The notes below the pieces were generated by a model that was not told where the DNA came from, did no database searches, and worked only from the letters and a program-made list of their open reading frames with translations. Positions 8,776-21,427 of a DNA stretch of 64,000 nt are shown in pieces. Every line of letters begins with the position of its first letter. Positions within the stretch are counted from its first letter, which is position 1. Position numbers and translations under genes: made by a program. The stretch is from assembly GCA_965112735.1 (NCBI GenBank), contig OZ218957.1, forward strand, positions 868,001-932,000, read 5' to 3'. Origin of the DNA: Phaeosaccion multiseriatum. Taxonomy: Eukaryota > Ochrophyta, other classes.

Positions 8776-10291
8776 CGATGGTCGCAAAAGATGTGCACTT
8801 TCTGTGCCCCGACCAAAGCGTACTCGTTCTGGATCAAGCCTCGGAGTGTCGCGTCTCCTTCCTTGTCGATGGTGGCACGCCTCAGCTCTGCGCCTTCAAA
8901 GGCGCCTGAGCCGAAGGCCACCGGGATGTGGTTCATCTCATGTACCGGAAGGCACAGCTCTTTGGGGTCTATGTATGTAATCATACATCCCCAGTAGAGA
9001 TCACTAGCATCTGGGAATACCAGTGCCAGTTTGGTTGGGTCTGGGTGCGACAGCACCGTGTTCTGTGCAAGAACGCGCTTGATCTGGAAGAAAGCGTCGT
9101 CGTGCTCTGTGTCCCACCCCACAGAAGCCAATGGAATCGTCTTGGCCACTGCCTTGGAGCGCTTGTGCTGATGAGGCTTAGCGTTAGCCTGCCCGAGGGC
9201 TTTGTTCAACAGCGCGTTCAAAGGACCCACTAGCTTAGCGAAGTCCTTGATGTATCGATGAAACCACTGCAGGCTGCAGAGGAAGGTCATCAAATCTCCA
9301 GCCGTCTCTGGGGCCGCGAGACTGGTCAGGCCCTGCACTCTGGCGGGGTCATGTCGTGTGCCGCGTCGGTCGTGCACGCGGCCTAGGAACTTAAGCTCTT
9401 TGCCGAAGCGGAAGGAGCTCAATCCTATCTTGATGTTGGCGCTGTGGAGGCGCTTCATCGTCAGTCGAGTGAGACTCACCATCTCCTCTCCCACCTTTGC
9501 CCAGTACGCTACGTTGTCAATGTAGACGGCGTGGGTCTTGCACAACTCTTTGCGAAAGAGGTGGGTCATCTGGCCTTGGACGTAAGCTCCCGAGTTCTTA
9601 GCCCCCTGGGGTACTCGAGTTGGCGTCACTTTGCCATTTGGGAATATATAGGTGTGAGCAACTTGGCTCAACTTGCCTAGTGGGAATTGCCAATACATGT
9701 CAACCCCATCTATCTCGATGAACCATAGGCAACCCAACATGGAGGCTACGGCGTCTTCAATGTTCATCATCCCAAAATCGACCTTCTGTACCTTTTCATT
9801 GACTTCGCGAAAGTCGCAGACGATACGGTACTTGCCTGGCTTGCCGGGTTTGCCCACTGCAAACGCCGGGCTGCCATGAGCGCTCTGCGGGTTGCTATAA
9901 CCCAGGCCTTTGTCTATCAACTTGTTGCAAAAGTCATTTACAAAAGCACCCTTTGCGCCTTGTTGCCTTATGGGGAGACGGGAGCTCGGTACCTTATTGG
10001 TAAACGTCACCTCCATTGGCTCCACGTTAGCGGGGCCGTCGCTAAAGAGCAACTCTTCCCGCCACACGTCGAACTCTAAGAGAGCTTCCGAGCTTCCATC
10101 ATTGGCTCTCTCAGCTCCGCAGGGAAATCATGATCAGTGATTGCTTTGTCCACAATGGGACCTAGCACCTCTCTACGGCGTGCCTCAGAAGGGGGAACTC
10201 CCTCTGATGGCCCTTGAATAGTATCCGGTACACCTTCACACTCTTCACGGTCTTTATTATTAAGCGGTTGGCCGCCAATGGCGCTAACCTC
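8776..10291 (-). pseudogene. reverse transcriptase-RNase H of the Ty3-like element
   Basis: A frame from about 10088 to 8733 holds RT motifs in order: KYRIVCDFREVN, FIEIDGVDMYWQFPL, the PQGAKNSGAY block, HAVYIDNVAYW and KELKFLGRV. RNase H follows (LVFPDASD with catalytic Asp, then the EGAELRRATIDKEGDA part). The catalytic YxDD box reads YIDN, so the second Asp is Asn and polymerase activity is doubtful. The frame upstream (to 10291) carries the protease-RT linker in another frame, with a stop near 10090. RNase H ends by running into a palindromic element near 8775. It resembles Ty3-type pol of algae; it is inactive in this copy. Confidence 0.8.
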
Positions 10292-10470
10292 TGGTGCCTC
10301 TGCACTGGCGACAGGAGGGGGGCTCTCGGCCGCAACTGTTAGAAGTCGTACTTTTGCTAGACTGATACCTGCCCTCTGAATTCAGACCGGGAGGTATCAG
10401 TCTAGCAAAAGTACGACTTCTAACAGTTGCGGCCGAGAGCCCCCCTCCTGTCGCCAGTGCAGAGGCACCA
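10292..10470. repeat. inverted duplication of pol sequence around a palindromic element
   Basis: 10292-10336 is repeated in reverse complement at 10426-10470 (45 bp each). Between them lies the 89-bp element at 10337-10425, so the whole 179 bp can fold on itself. The right arm is a copy of retrotransposon pol DNA, which shows that host sequence was copied in inverted form. Confidence 0.85.
10337..10425. mobile_element. palindromic MITE-like element, copy 2 (89 bp)
   Basis: Same 34-bp arms as copy 1 with the loop in the opposite direction (gccctctgaattcagaccg). It sits exactly at the centre of the inverted duplication described at 10292-10470. Confidence 0.8.
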
Positions 10471-10471
10471 G

Positions 10472-10581
10472 GCGAAAACTGTTACCAGCTTGCTGGCCCA
10501 TGATGCTGATTCTCAGACTGCGAGTTACTTCTCTCCACTATGTGCGGTGGGGGGGGGGGGTTCGTCTTCTAGCAACGGTCT
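10472..10581. repeat. 110-bp repeat attached to the palindromic element, copy 2
   Basis: Second copy of 8577-8686, with only a few visible differences. Confidence 0.7.
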
Positions 10582-10670
10582 TGTTAGAAGTCGTACTTTT
10601 GCTAGACTGATACCTCCCGGTCTGAATTCAGAGGGCAGGTATCAGTCTAGCAAAAGTACGACTTCTAACA
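10582..10670. mobile_element. palindromic MITE-like element, copy 3 (89 bp)
   Basis: Identical by eye to copy 1. On its right the protease-downstream coding sequence of the Ty3-like element resumes at 10671. Confidence 0.8.
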
Positions 10671-12473
10671 CAACCTCCTGCGCTCCTACCCCCAATACTT
10701 GTACGGGGAAGTTGCTTGCCTCAAAATCAGCATAGTCTTGGATGGTCTCAACGCCCATAGAACACACGCTCTTCTCAACACTCTGCTGCTTAGTCGGGGC
10801 AGCCCCTGTCGCAGGGGAAGCGTCGTCACGCTCCCTCTGCAGGGTCTCCTCCGACCGTTTCTCGTGCACTCTGTGCAACTGCTCAGTCAAAGACTCCAAG
10901 CCCAGTGCCTTATGCAAAGGCCGGCCCAGAATCAGTCTGCTGCCCAAGCTCTCAAGAACCAATATGGATCTGAACTCCTTGTCCAACTCCCTTTGACGCT
11001 TCCATGACTCAGCTCTATCTCAAGGTGACTGCCGCACAACACTTCGTTGGCAGTCACAGGTCCAGCAGCAGTGACGCACTCCGAAGGCTCACAGGCCTCT
11101 AGTACGCTTTCCGACCCACGTGCGAGCCAGGTCACCACCCATGACCATACCCACATCGCATCCGCTGTCAAACAGGGCTTGCGCCGACATCCGCACCTCC
11201 GGAGTCGTGTCATTCACGAGAACCACGCTCATGCGGTCTCCCGTGAGGTCCATAGCAACTGGCCCTGGCAAAGAAACACCTGCCGCAGCCGAAGAAGATG
11301 AGACGGACGTCACCCCCGGTTTCTTCGCCTCAGCCTTCCTCTGCTCCCATGCCTTCTGTTTCTCTGCCTTGATGCGTTTCTTGTCTTCGGCAGTGGTTGT
11401 AGGGCAGTCGTCAATCCGATGCGGCTTGTCGCAGGCCCAGCACTTCGGAGTACGGGCCTTCTTCAATGGGTTGCTGGCTGTCTCTTTGCCCGCTGCTGTC
11501 TCCTTCGAGGAGGTCTCTGCACCCGTACGCTTTGGCTGCTGCTCCTGCTGCCACTTGCGCTTGCCGCCGGCACCTTTGCCTTGCCCACCACCGCCCCCCC
11601 CGCCGCCTCCAGATGCCCCTTGGTCACCCTTGAGTCCGGGAAGGAAATGTTCGGCCTTACCGCCGATACGCCGTGCTGCCGCTCTCATGGTGGCCCACTG
11701 GCATAAGTGTCTGACGAATTTCTCCATCCACTCCCCGTGATGCTCTCCCCAGTCCTTCTGTCCATCTTTGAACGCGTCCACCAGCATCTTCTCCATGCAT
11801 GGGTCATAATTCTTGATGATGGTGAGTAAGCCTCGCTGCATCCCTTTGGCAGCGTGCTTTCCGTTCGGACCAAGGAAATTCGTATCGGTGGGGTTCAAGT
11901 TCAGGTACTCCTTCCTTGCTGCCGACTCGTGAATCGCGCGAAGGTAGCAGGGAAGGAGTACCTGAACTTGAACCCCACCGATACGAATTTCCTTGGTCCG
12001 AACGGAAAGCACGCTGCCAAAGGGATGCAGCGAGGCTTACTCACCATCATCAAGAATTATGACCCAAGCGCGATGGTATTGCTGGCACATATACTGGAGA
12101 TTGTGCTTGAACTGAAGAGGGTCTGGGTCGTACACGATTACCGTCCTCCTGATGATCTCATTAGTAAGAGTGGCGTTGCCGTTGACGTCCTCCCTGCGAT
12201 TCTTCTTCAACCACCTCTCCAAGTAATCCCGTACCATCTTGGACGTGAGCTGAGCCTCCGACACTTGATTGGCGATGGCTATTCCAAAACGATGTGCCGG
12301 TTCGATGAGCTGCACCATGCTGGGGATATCCAGCGGCTTGCTTGCTTGTCCCTATCCCTGAGCGCGGACTGATCGTACTGCAGTAAGAACTCGCTGACGA
12401 CTTCCGCAGATAGAGGCGTCCGTATCTCCGGATAATGGGTTGGGTCCCTCATGATGATGCCTTGAACCGCCAT
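10671..12473 (-). pseudogene. Gag-protease region of the Ty3-like element
   Basis: Gag starts at an ATG at 12473 (MAVQGIIMRDPTHYPEI). The frame shifts near 12318, continues to about 12067, and is cut by an inverted duplication. It resumes at about 11923 (EYLNLNPTDTNFLGPNGKH). A Gly-rich linker leads to the zinc knuckle CWACDKPHRIDDC (C-x2-C-x3-H-x4-C, the same spacing as in the gag-only elements) and, about 85 residues on, the protease motif ALFDSGCDVGMV. Another shift occurs near 11100, after which the downstream frame (SRLILGRPLHKALGL) runs to 10671. The broken frames make it non-functional, but the order Gag-PR-RT-RH is clear. Confidence 0.8.
11800..12066. repeat. inverted duplication inside gag
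   Basis: 11800-11923 and 11943-12066 (124 bp each) are reverse complements with a few mismatches near the 19-bp spacer. One arm is normal gag sequence; the other is its inverted copy and interrupts the Gag frame. Confidence 0.85.
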
Positions 12474-12545
12474 GATGCCGCTCCTCCAATCGGTCCGAGA
12501 AAATCCTTCTCCAAAGCTTTTCCAAAGCGAGAACTAGTCTAGTTC

Positions 12546-12793
12546 TGTGCTAAGCTAAGATAGTAGAAACGTTGCGGGGTTTGGACTAAGTATATGCTGC
12601 GCCTATGGTGGGGCGTCAGTGTCCGTATTGATAATATATCTCTACTACTTGCTGATGCAAAGCTTGTGCCCACAAAGAGGAGGGTGAAACGCTAGAGCCG
12701 TTGAACCCCCTCGGGGCGTGCCTAGGAAACCGACATTCTTATTATACCCCAGAATGTGTGACCGGAAAACCTCAGGCAGGACAATCAACCACA
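12546..12793 (-). repeat. intact LTR of the Ty3-like element (5')
   Basis: 248 bp, beginning TGTGCTAAGC and ending CCACA on the plus strand. It contains both target sites used by the gag-only elements in the other LTR, so it serves as an empty-site control. The inside flank on the minus strand is the small palindrome GAACTAGACTAGTTC, an unusual place for a primer site. Confidence 0.9.
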
Positions 12794-12797
12794 CAAT

Positions 12798-12933
12798 TTG
12801 CGTTTCAGCACGCCCAAGGGGCCTGTCTCGACTTCGTGTCTCGACTTCGACGGGGCCCTTGGGGGTGCTGAAACGCAAATTGAGAGGAGGAGTCATCTCT
12901 GTCATCTGTGCTGCGCCATTGGCTGTGTCCATT
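12798..12933. repeat. remainder of the older palindrome
   Basis: 12798-12827 continues the left arm after the CAAT target duplication; 12852-12933 is the right arm. The loop holds two copies of GTCTCGACTTCG. Confidence 0.7.
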
Positions 12934-13397
12934 TGACGGGGCTCCGCCTCAGCAGGTGCAGGTGGCGGAGTACTACATGTTACCTTTTTCAGATTAAAGC
13001 GTATCGTCCAGCCCTGAACGTCCTGTGCCGTTGTCCAGTCGGTCCTTGCCGAGACACTCCGTGTGGAGGCAACGAAGGCTTAGCTAATACGCACGCTCTA
13101 CCAACCTACTAACTACATGAAGCAGTACAATAGGACGCAACGTGGTGTAACAGTGGCTCCCAGCATCTTGCTTGGCTGGGTTTGGAAGACACATTCCTGG
13201 TGGTGTCATCCGATCTCTGGTAGCTGGTGGTTCTCAGCTGGTTGTCAGTCTTAAATGGTAGCTTTCGAGTGAAATGTCGTGGTGGGAGAGAGACTCAAAG
13301 GTGTCGTGCAACAATCTATAACCATAAAACAGCCAGAGCCGAGCGGGTGTCTTCGGGAAAAAAGTGTATTGGCGATCTTGAGGAGCCTGATATGGCC
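12934..13397. other. no gene recognised
   Basis: 464 bp between the retroelement nest and the ERGIC3 stop. I see no supported coding region, no terminal repeats and no RNA gene. It should contain the 3' UTR of the minus-strand ERGIC3 gene. Confidence 0.5.
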
Positions 13398-14900
13398 CTA
13401 GAGGAGGAACGCCGCAAGGCCTGCAAAGCCTGCTTCGCACCCACCCACAATGGCCGTGGCGCCCGTCATGAACTTCATGAGGCCCCTCCTCTTCTCCTCG
13501 ACGCGCGAATGGATGGGCGACACCTCGTAGTAAAAGTAGACGCCCGGCAGGCCCTTTCCGCTACCCGGATACACGTGAACAAAGTGCTCAACCGAGCTGT
13601 ACTGGTTGCTCTCCACTTCCTTGCCATTCAGGTACCTGTTTTGGCAGGGATGTGAGAGTGGTTTTGAGAGGGCGGGAGAGACGAACTTGACTGTTAGGAG
13701 TCGTACTTTTGCCGCGGATAGGTGTTAGTTTCTTAGGCAACGTGACTCTGAGCAGTGTTGAGGTGAGGTGGGAAAGGAGCCTTAGCGTTGGTGTTAAAAA
13801 GTCGTACTTTTGCTAGACTGATAGCTATAACAGTGGGCGGAATGACGAGCGTAACAGGTAGTAGGTAGGCAACTAGGAGAAGAAACTCACCGATAGGTGG
13901 TCGGTACGACTTTAGTGTAGTACTGCATCATGCCCTGCGAGTCCTCGGTCGTCTTGGTCTTGCCGTCCAGGGGGTATTTCACACCGGGGAAGTGCTCCCC
14001 AAAACTGCCGAGAGGAAGCACAAAACAGAATGTGGGGGCGGGAGGGGGTAGAGGTGACGGGGTGGAACAGGGTACAAGGGGGTTTGGCCTTCATGTTCCT
14101 GTGAAGCAGCTTCGGTACAGGAAGTCATACATGTCTCTCAGTGTGCACCGGTCAGATGAGGCATGTGTGGCTTGTAAGAAGACGTCCTTATGCTAGCCTG
14201 ACACCCATCCACTGTAATTTACGCCACCTAGCTACCATGGCCTACACCTACACTGAAATTTACGTGACTTACGTACCACGAGAGTGTACTACCGTAGGTT
14301 TTGCTAGGTCGGTCTGGAGCGTCCTTCCCCCCCGGGGGGCGGCAACGGGTTCATGAACTAAAACTGAAACTGAAACTGAAACTACTGCTTCTGACCTCTA
14401 TTACTGCGTACTACTGTAGGTGAAAACAACCCCCCCTTCTGTGCCCGAGTACTGTCTAAAAGATTGGCTAGTGTACTTTCTACACTCCACACCCCAGGGC
14501 AGACCTTGCTTAGTCAACATTGCTTGACGAACTGCACTCTTAACTCAAATTTGTGGTCAAACGGGGCTCAGAGACTGTGATTGAGATGACAGTGACCCAA
14601 CATTGAGAAGGGCACTTGCCATCCATCACCCCTGCCTCATGTCCTCCTCATCCAATCCCCGCCTCTTGTCCCCTCCCACTTCAACTCCTTCTCACCTGAG
14701 CGCGTGCACTGTGTGGCTCGAGTCGAAGCGCTGAAAGGCTCGCGCGACAGTGTCCGCCACGTTCAAATCTACGTGTGCGGCGCTCGGGTTTACCCTGCAG
14801 AGTCGGAAATCGCGCCCTACACTTAGTCTTTCCCAAATGACATACACACACGCGCGCGCAAAGAGAGGGACCCCCACACACAAACGTATACACACACCGG

Positions 14901-14940
<40 letters not shown>

Positions 14941-16356
14941 GGCTTCTCGCCTGGCTCTCTGTGCTTACCGAGTAGCGGGGGCAAAGTGCAGGTTCCCCTC
15001 AGACTCGCTGACCTCCACGCTCCCCGATATTCTACAGCCGTCGCTGCCGCTACCCGCCTCCAGCTTGTCCCAGCCACCGAGGGGGTGACCGTCGCACTGA
15101 GATATGACCTTGGGGTCGAACGCCCACCCCTTCTGGCGGTAGGCCGTCTTCACCTCTTCGCATGTGTTGCAGCACGCGCCGGGCGCAGCGGCTCCATAGC
15201 AGTTGCCGCACCCTCCACTGTCCAGTCCCATTCGCCGCCGCTGCTCCTCCTGCTGCTCAGGGGAAAGCAGCAGATCCTGCATACAAAGAAAAAACAAAAT
15301 CCGAGAGGAGGACAGACAAGTCAGACAGAAGAAAAGGCTTTCTTGAAGGTACTTTCCGCTTCTTCCTCCTCTCACTCACCTTCTCGTCGTTTAGTGTGTT
15401 CCCCAGCATCGGGTCCTCTCCTCGCTCGCTGTACTGGCCGGTAATAGCCCCTTGGGGGTTCAAGTGGAAGCGCCCAAGTACGTGGTTCGTGGATACCTGC
15501 TGATTCCCCGAAGAGTCCTCCACATCCACCCTGGGAGGGGGGGAAGAGATAAGAGAGGTGGTGATGAGTGATGAATGGCGTCCTAGACTGTTACCTCCCA
15601 GTGTGAATTTAGATGATAGGTAACACTCTAGGAAAAGTATGACTTCTGACACGTCTCTTACAGGAGGGATGAGAGGGAAAGAGAGGAAGGTATATACATA
15701 CCCAATGGATGCGCACTGCACGTTGTGGAAGGAGATATCGAAGCTGATATTCATCCCTTTCGACGCCATGATGGAAGACACAAACATGTAGTCCTGGCCA
15801 AGGGGAGGGGGAGGGCAGAAGCGGCAGGTGGGGGACACGCAGGCTTAGGTTGCCGGGGTGGGAAAAGAACCGAAGGAAGGAAGAAAGAACCGAAGGAAGG
15901 AAGGAAGGAAGGAAGGAAGGAAGGAAGGAAGAAAGGAAGGAAGGAAGGAAGAAAGGAAGGAAGGAAGGAAGGGAGGTTGACAGACAGACAGACAGACAGA
16001 CCGCGCCAGTCACGCAGAGCCTCCTACTGCTTTTCTTCTCTCACCTCGACCTGCACCTCTAAGCAGTACTTTAGCTCTCTCCAAAAGAGCAAAGCGGCGC
16101 AAAGGGTGGCCAGGGCCGTGAGCACTACACCCACAATAGAGCCTAGCCGAGAGAAAGGGAAAGTGGGAGAAGGGAAGGCGTTAGAACTATGCCAGGCAGC
16201 GTATCAGCGGCATCAGAGAGAAAAAGTTGGAGATGTTCTTCGCCCTGCCTGTTTGGCTTTCAAGGCTCGCCGGCAGTCCAGCCACGCACCTCTTCGGTAC
16301 TCCGCCTTGGGCCGGGCATAGAGGTCCACACCTCTGAGGCGGGAAGCAAGATCCAT
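13398..16356 (-). CDS. ERGIC3: ERGIC3/ERV46-like COPII cargo receptor, 388 residues, 8 exons
   Basis: Exons: 16356-16290, 16142-16045, 15793-15702, 15530-15380, 15276-14969, 14794-14696, 14004-13891, 13635-13398; all junctions GT-AG, total 1167 nt with one open frame. Family members cycle between ER and Golgi and help load or retrieve cargo. The N-terminus (RGVDLYARPKAEYRRGS) matches the ERV46/ERGIC start and is followed by a membrane segment (about residues 24-42). The lumenal part carries the typical cysteine block CGNCYGAAAPGACCNTCEE and QKGWAFDP, then SFGEHFPGVKYPLDG and LPGVYFYYEVSPI. A second membrane segment closes the protein. The C-terminus is shorter than usual (ends GLAAFLL) and lacks the expected cytosolic tail. 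Introns hold a GGAA repeat and decayed palindromic elements. It diverges from the shikimate kinase gene. Confidence 0.9.
13692..13832. repeat. decayed palindromic elements in ERGIC3 intron 7
   Basis: Two partial copies: 13692-13714 (TGTTAGGAGTCGTACTTTTG) and 13792-13832, which keeps one arm up to gactgata and a short closing TAACA. Both match the arm of the 89-bp family in the retroelement nest. Confidence 0.65.
15589..15651. repeat. decayed palindromic element in ERGIC3 intron 3
   Basis: 63 bp with a loop tgtgaattta and a right arm diverged from the family (aacactctaggaaaagtatg against atcagtctagcaaaagtacg). The left arm is shortened to TGTTACCTCCC. Confidence 0.55.
15866..15979. repeat. 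GGAA tetranucleotide array in ERGIC3 intron 2
   Basis: About 28 units of GAAG/GGAA with a few GAAA interruptions, followed by six CAGA units. It lies on the acceptor side of the minus-strand intron, where it reads as a CTTC pyrimidine tract. Confidence 0.85.
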
Positions 16357-16667
16357 GGCTCAACCGAGAAGGAAAGCCTCTTGCTCGATTCAGCCAGGCT
16401 TTGCCAGAGGAGGGGCCTACCCTCCGGCAGGTGCGAGCCCAGCAAGGCGGGGGCGCTTAGCAACAGAAGTAAGCCCTTCTGACGAACCACTCGTGCACTA
16501 GGATCGGGGAGGGTGAGAGGGGAGGGAAGAGGAGAGGGAAAGGATGATCAATGCAATATCAAAAAAACTGGCAAATGTCGATGTCGACACTAGAAATAGT
16601 GGTAAGCAGCGCCACAAGCCCCAAAAAAAAGTTGAAGAGAAAAAAACTATAGAGAGAGCGAGGGAGA
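16357..16667. promoter_or_regulatory. shared divergent promoter region of ERGIC3 and shikimate kinase
   Basis: Only 311 bp separate the two start codons, so both promoters and 5' UTRs must lie here. I see no TATA box. The half next to shikimate kinase is A/G-rich. Regulation as a pair is possible but not shown. Confidence 0.4.
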
Positions 16668-19485
<2,818 letters not shown>

Positions 19486-21427
19486 GCTATTGCTCTAAGC
19501 TATTGCTCTAAGGTGGTCATGAGGCTTTGTTTGGCTCTAAGCTATTGCTCGAAGGTGGTTATGAGGCTTTGTTTGGCTCTGAGCTGGCTGTGGGCGTGTA
19601 GTGGCGCTGGCTGCTGGAGGGACGCATCGACTCAGGAGGGAGGGAGGGAGGGAGGGAGGGAGGGAGGGAGGGAGGGAGTGAAGTGAAGTGTCCGTAGCCA
19701 CATGCAGGAGGCACAGCGCTGCTTGTTTGCGCGGTGTGTGGAGACTCTTGCCTCTTGCCGGGCGGGTCATGCTTCAGTCTCTGCCTCTCTCTCTCTCCCT
19801 CTCTCTCGTCTCTGTCTGGGTCATTCTCTTTCTCTTCCCTCTCTGTCTGTCTTGTCTCCAGCGACAGCAGCAGCCGTAGCAAGAGCAAGCAGCGAACCAT
19901 AAGCACTGCTCAGCTACAGATTTCCATACACACACAGACACAACACACACACACACAACACACATAGATTCCAGATATATTTCCGTCCCCCCCTTCGAAG
20001 TTACGTATAGTAGAACAATGAAAATAAAAAAAAGTAAGGCAAGGAAAGGGCAAGGGAGCCCTGAATTTGTTGAGTCAAGGCGGTGTACTCTATTCATTTA
20101 TTGGTGGTGTAGCTCGGCCGGGCCGGTAGGCAAGCAAGCAAAGGCCGACTCCCTGAACCTTCCGAGAGGAGACGTGGGACAGTAATAACTATGAGAAAAG
20201 CCGGTGGGATGGAATTCCCGCGAGGGTTCGTGAGTCGAGAAGTGTCGTCTTCAAACTAACCGCGTCACAGGGCACGCTGCTCTGCCCTCGCTCGCCTTGG
20301 ACAGGGCATCTCGGCTGAGAAAACCAAACCACATACGAAGTAGCACCTACGCCAAGCAAGGCATGACAGCCGTAAGCAGCACATTGCCGCGTACCTTCTG
20401 CTGCCATCCATTGATGCTGTCCGATCCGCCCCTCCACTGCCCTACCCTACCCTACCCTCCTCTCGGAATTGGTGGCTCCTTCCACCCCTTGCCCGCTGCA
20501 GCCCACAGCAGCTGCTTCCCTTCAGGCAGCTAGAGAGAGATGGCAGCACATTGCGCCCTGCTTGCCAGCGCCGGCGCCGCTCCTTCCACTCCCCACTCTC
20601 CCAAGCTCGCTCCCCACCCCCTCCCCCCCTCGCCCCTTGCGAACAGACGAGGCAGGGAGGCAGAGCACAGAGGAAGGAAGTCGATACCCCCGAGCCATGC
20701 GGTGACATGAGCACAACATTCCTCGAATCAACGCAAAAGAAGCCTGCGAGCACTCCTCCTCCCGCCCAGCTATGCACGCCCCCGCGCCCCAAGACTCCTG
20801 CTCTGCGCTGCTCTGCTCTGCTCTTGCCTCCGTCCACACAGCGACGACCACCGACCACCGACCACCGACTTCCTTTGCCTGCCGCGCAAGAGGTTTTTGT
20901 AACCGTCTTCCCTTGCCTGCCGCCCAAGACCACTTGAACAAAAAACGCAGAGCTCACACACGACCTGCCCGCCCCCCCCCTCCGACATGTATGGGGCGTC
21001 AAGTAAGTCAACAAAGTCCACAAGCTCAAACTCAAAAGCAAAGGAAGGCCTTCGACAGCCCCCACCCCCTCCTCCAGGCGACGTGCCATTTTCCGTTGCT
21101 GTACTTTACTTTGCTGCGCTGTGCTGCCCGAGAGCCTTTGGGCAGCAGCAGATTAAGAGCCCCCCCCCCCCCTCGCACTCGTCCGCCTCATGTAGTCAGG
21201 ACCCACGCCTCTCTCAACGCTCACACATCGACGCCCCGCTCCCCTCCCCCAGGGTTCCGACCTCGCCTCACCCGTTACGGGTGGTTTCCCCATCCCGAAC
21301 GGGGCGAGAGAAAGATCGACCAAGAGAGAAAGAGAGAGGGAGAGAGGAAGGGACAGCGAGAGAGAGAAAGCGAGACAGAGAGAGAGAGACAGACAGACAG
21401 ACAGAGAGAGAGAGAGAGAGAGGCGCC
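19486..21427. other. convergent intergenic region, no gene supported
   Basis: It lies between the 3' ends of the shikimate kinase and DHHC genes. Near 19486-19600 a GCTCTAAGCTATTGCTC phrase is repeated three times, followed by a GGGA run (19638-19678), CT and CA tracts and an A-rich stretch at 20015-20036. Long frames exist on both strands at 20440-21100, but they are GC/proline-rich and overlap each other, with no recognisable motif. Confidence 0.5.

Larger units (their letters stand above)
2860..12793 (-). mobile_element. Ty3-like LTR retrotransposon with two nested gag-only elements
   Basis: Both ends carry the same LTR, starting TGTGCTAAGC and ending CCACA, flanked by CAAT at 2856-2859 and at 12794-12797 (4-bp target duplication). 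Coding order on the minus strand is Gag (from 12473), zinc knuckle, protease, RT, RNase H, then a basic tail ending at 8330. A purine run (GGGGGTAG on the minus strand) directly precedes the left-hand LTR and suits a polypurine tract. The left LTR is interrupted by two other elements. No integrase core is visible between RNase H and the basic tail, where palindromic elements now lie. Frames are broken several times, so this copy is dead, although its two LTRs differ at only a few visible positions. Confidence 0.85.

Noticed and set aside
8595-10735. Frames sharing VRSRTFARLIPPGL
   Set aside because: They read through the 89-bp palindromic element; the shared peptide is the arm in translation.
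2860-12793. Possibility of an endogenous retrovirus
   Set aside because: No envelope-like frame; Gag-PR-RT-RH order, 4-bp duplications and LTR layout fit a Ty3-like retrotransposon.
14681-14934. Cys-Val repeat frames near 14.7-14.9 kb, 22.7 kb and 42.0 kb
   Set aside because: Translations of CA/GT microsatellites inside introns.
20442-21089. 215-residue minus-strand frame
   Set aside because: GC-rich, overlaps several equally long frames on both strands, has no motif and lies in a 3' convergent region.
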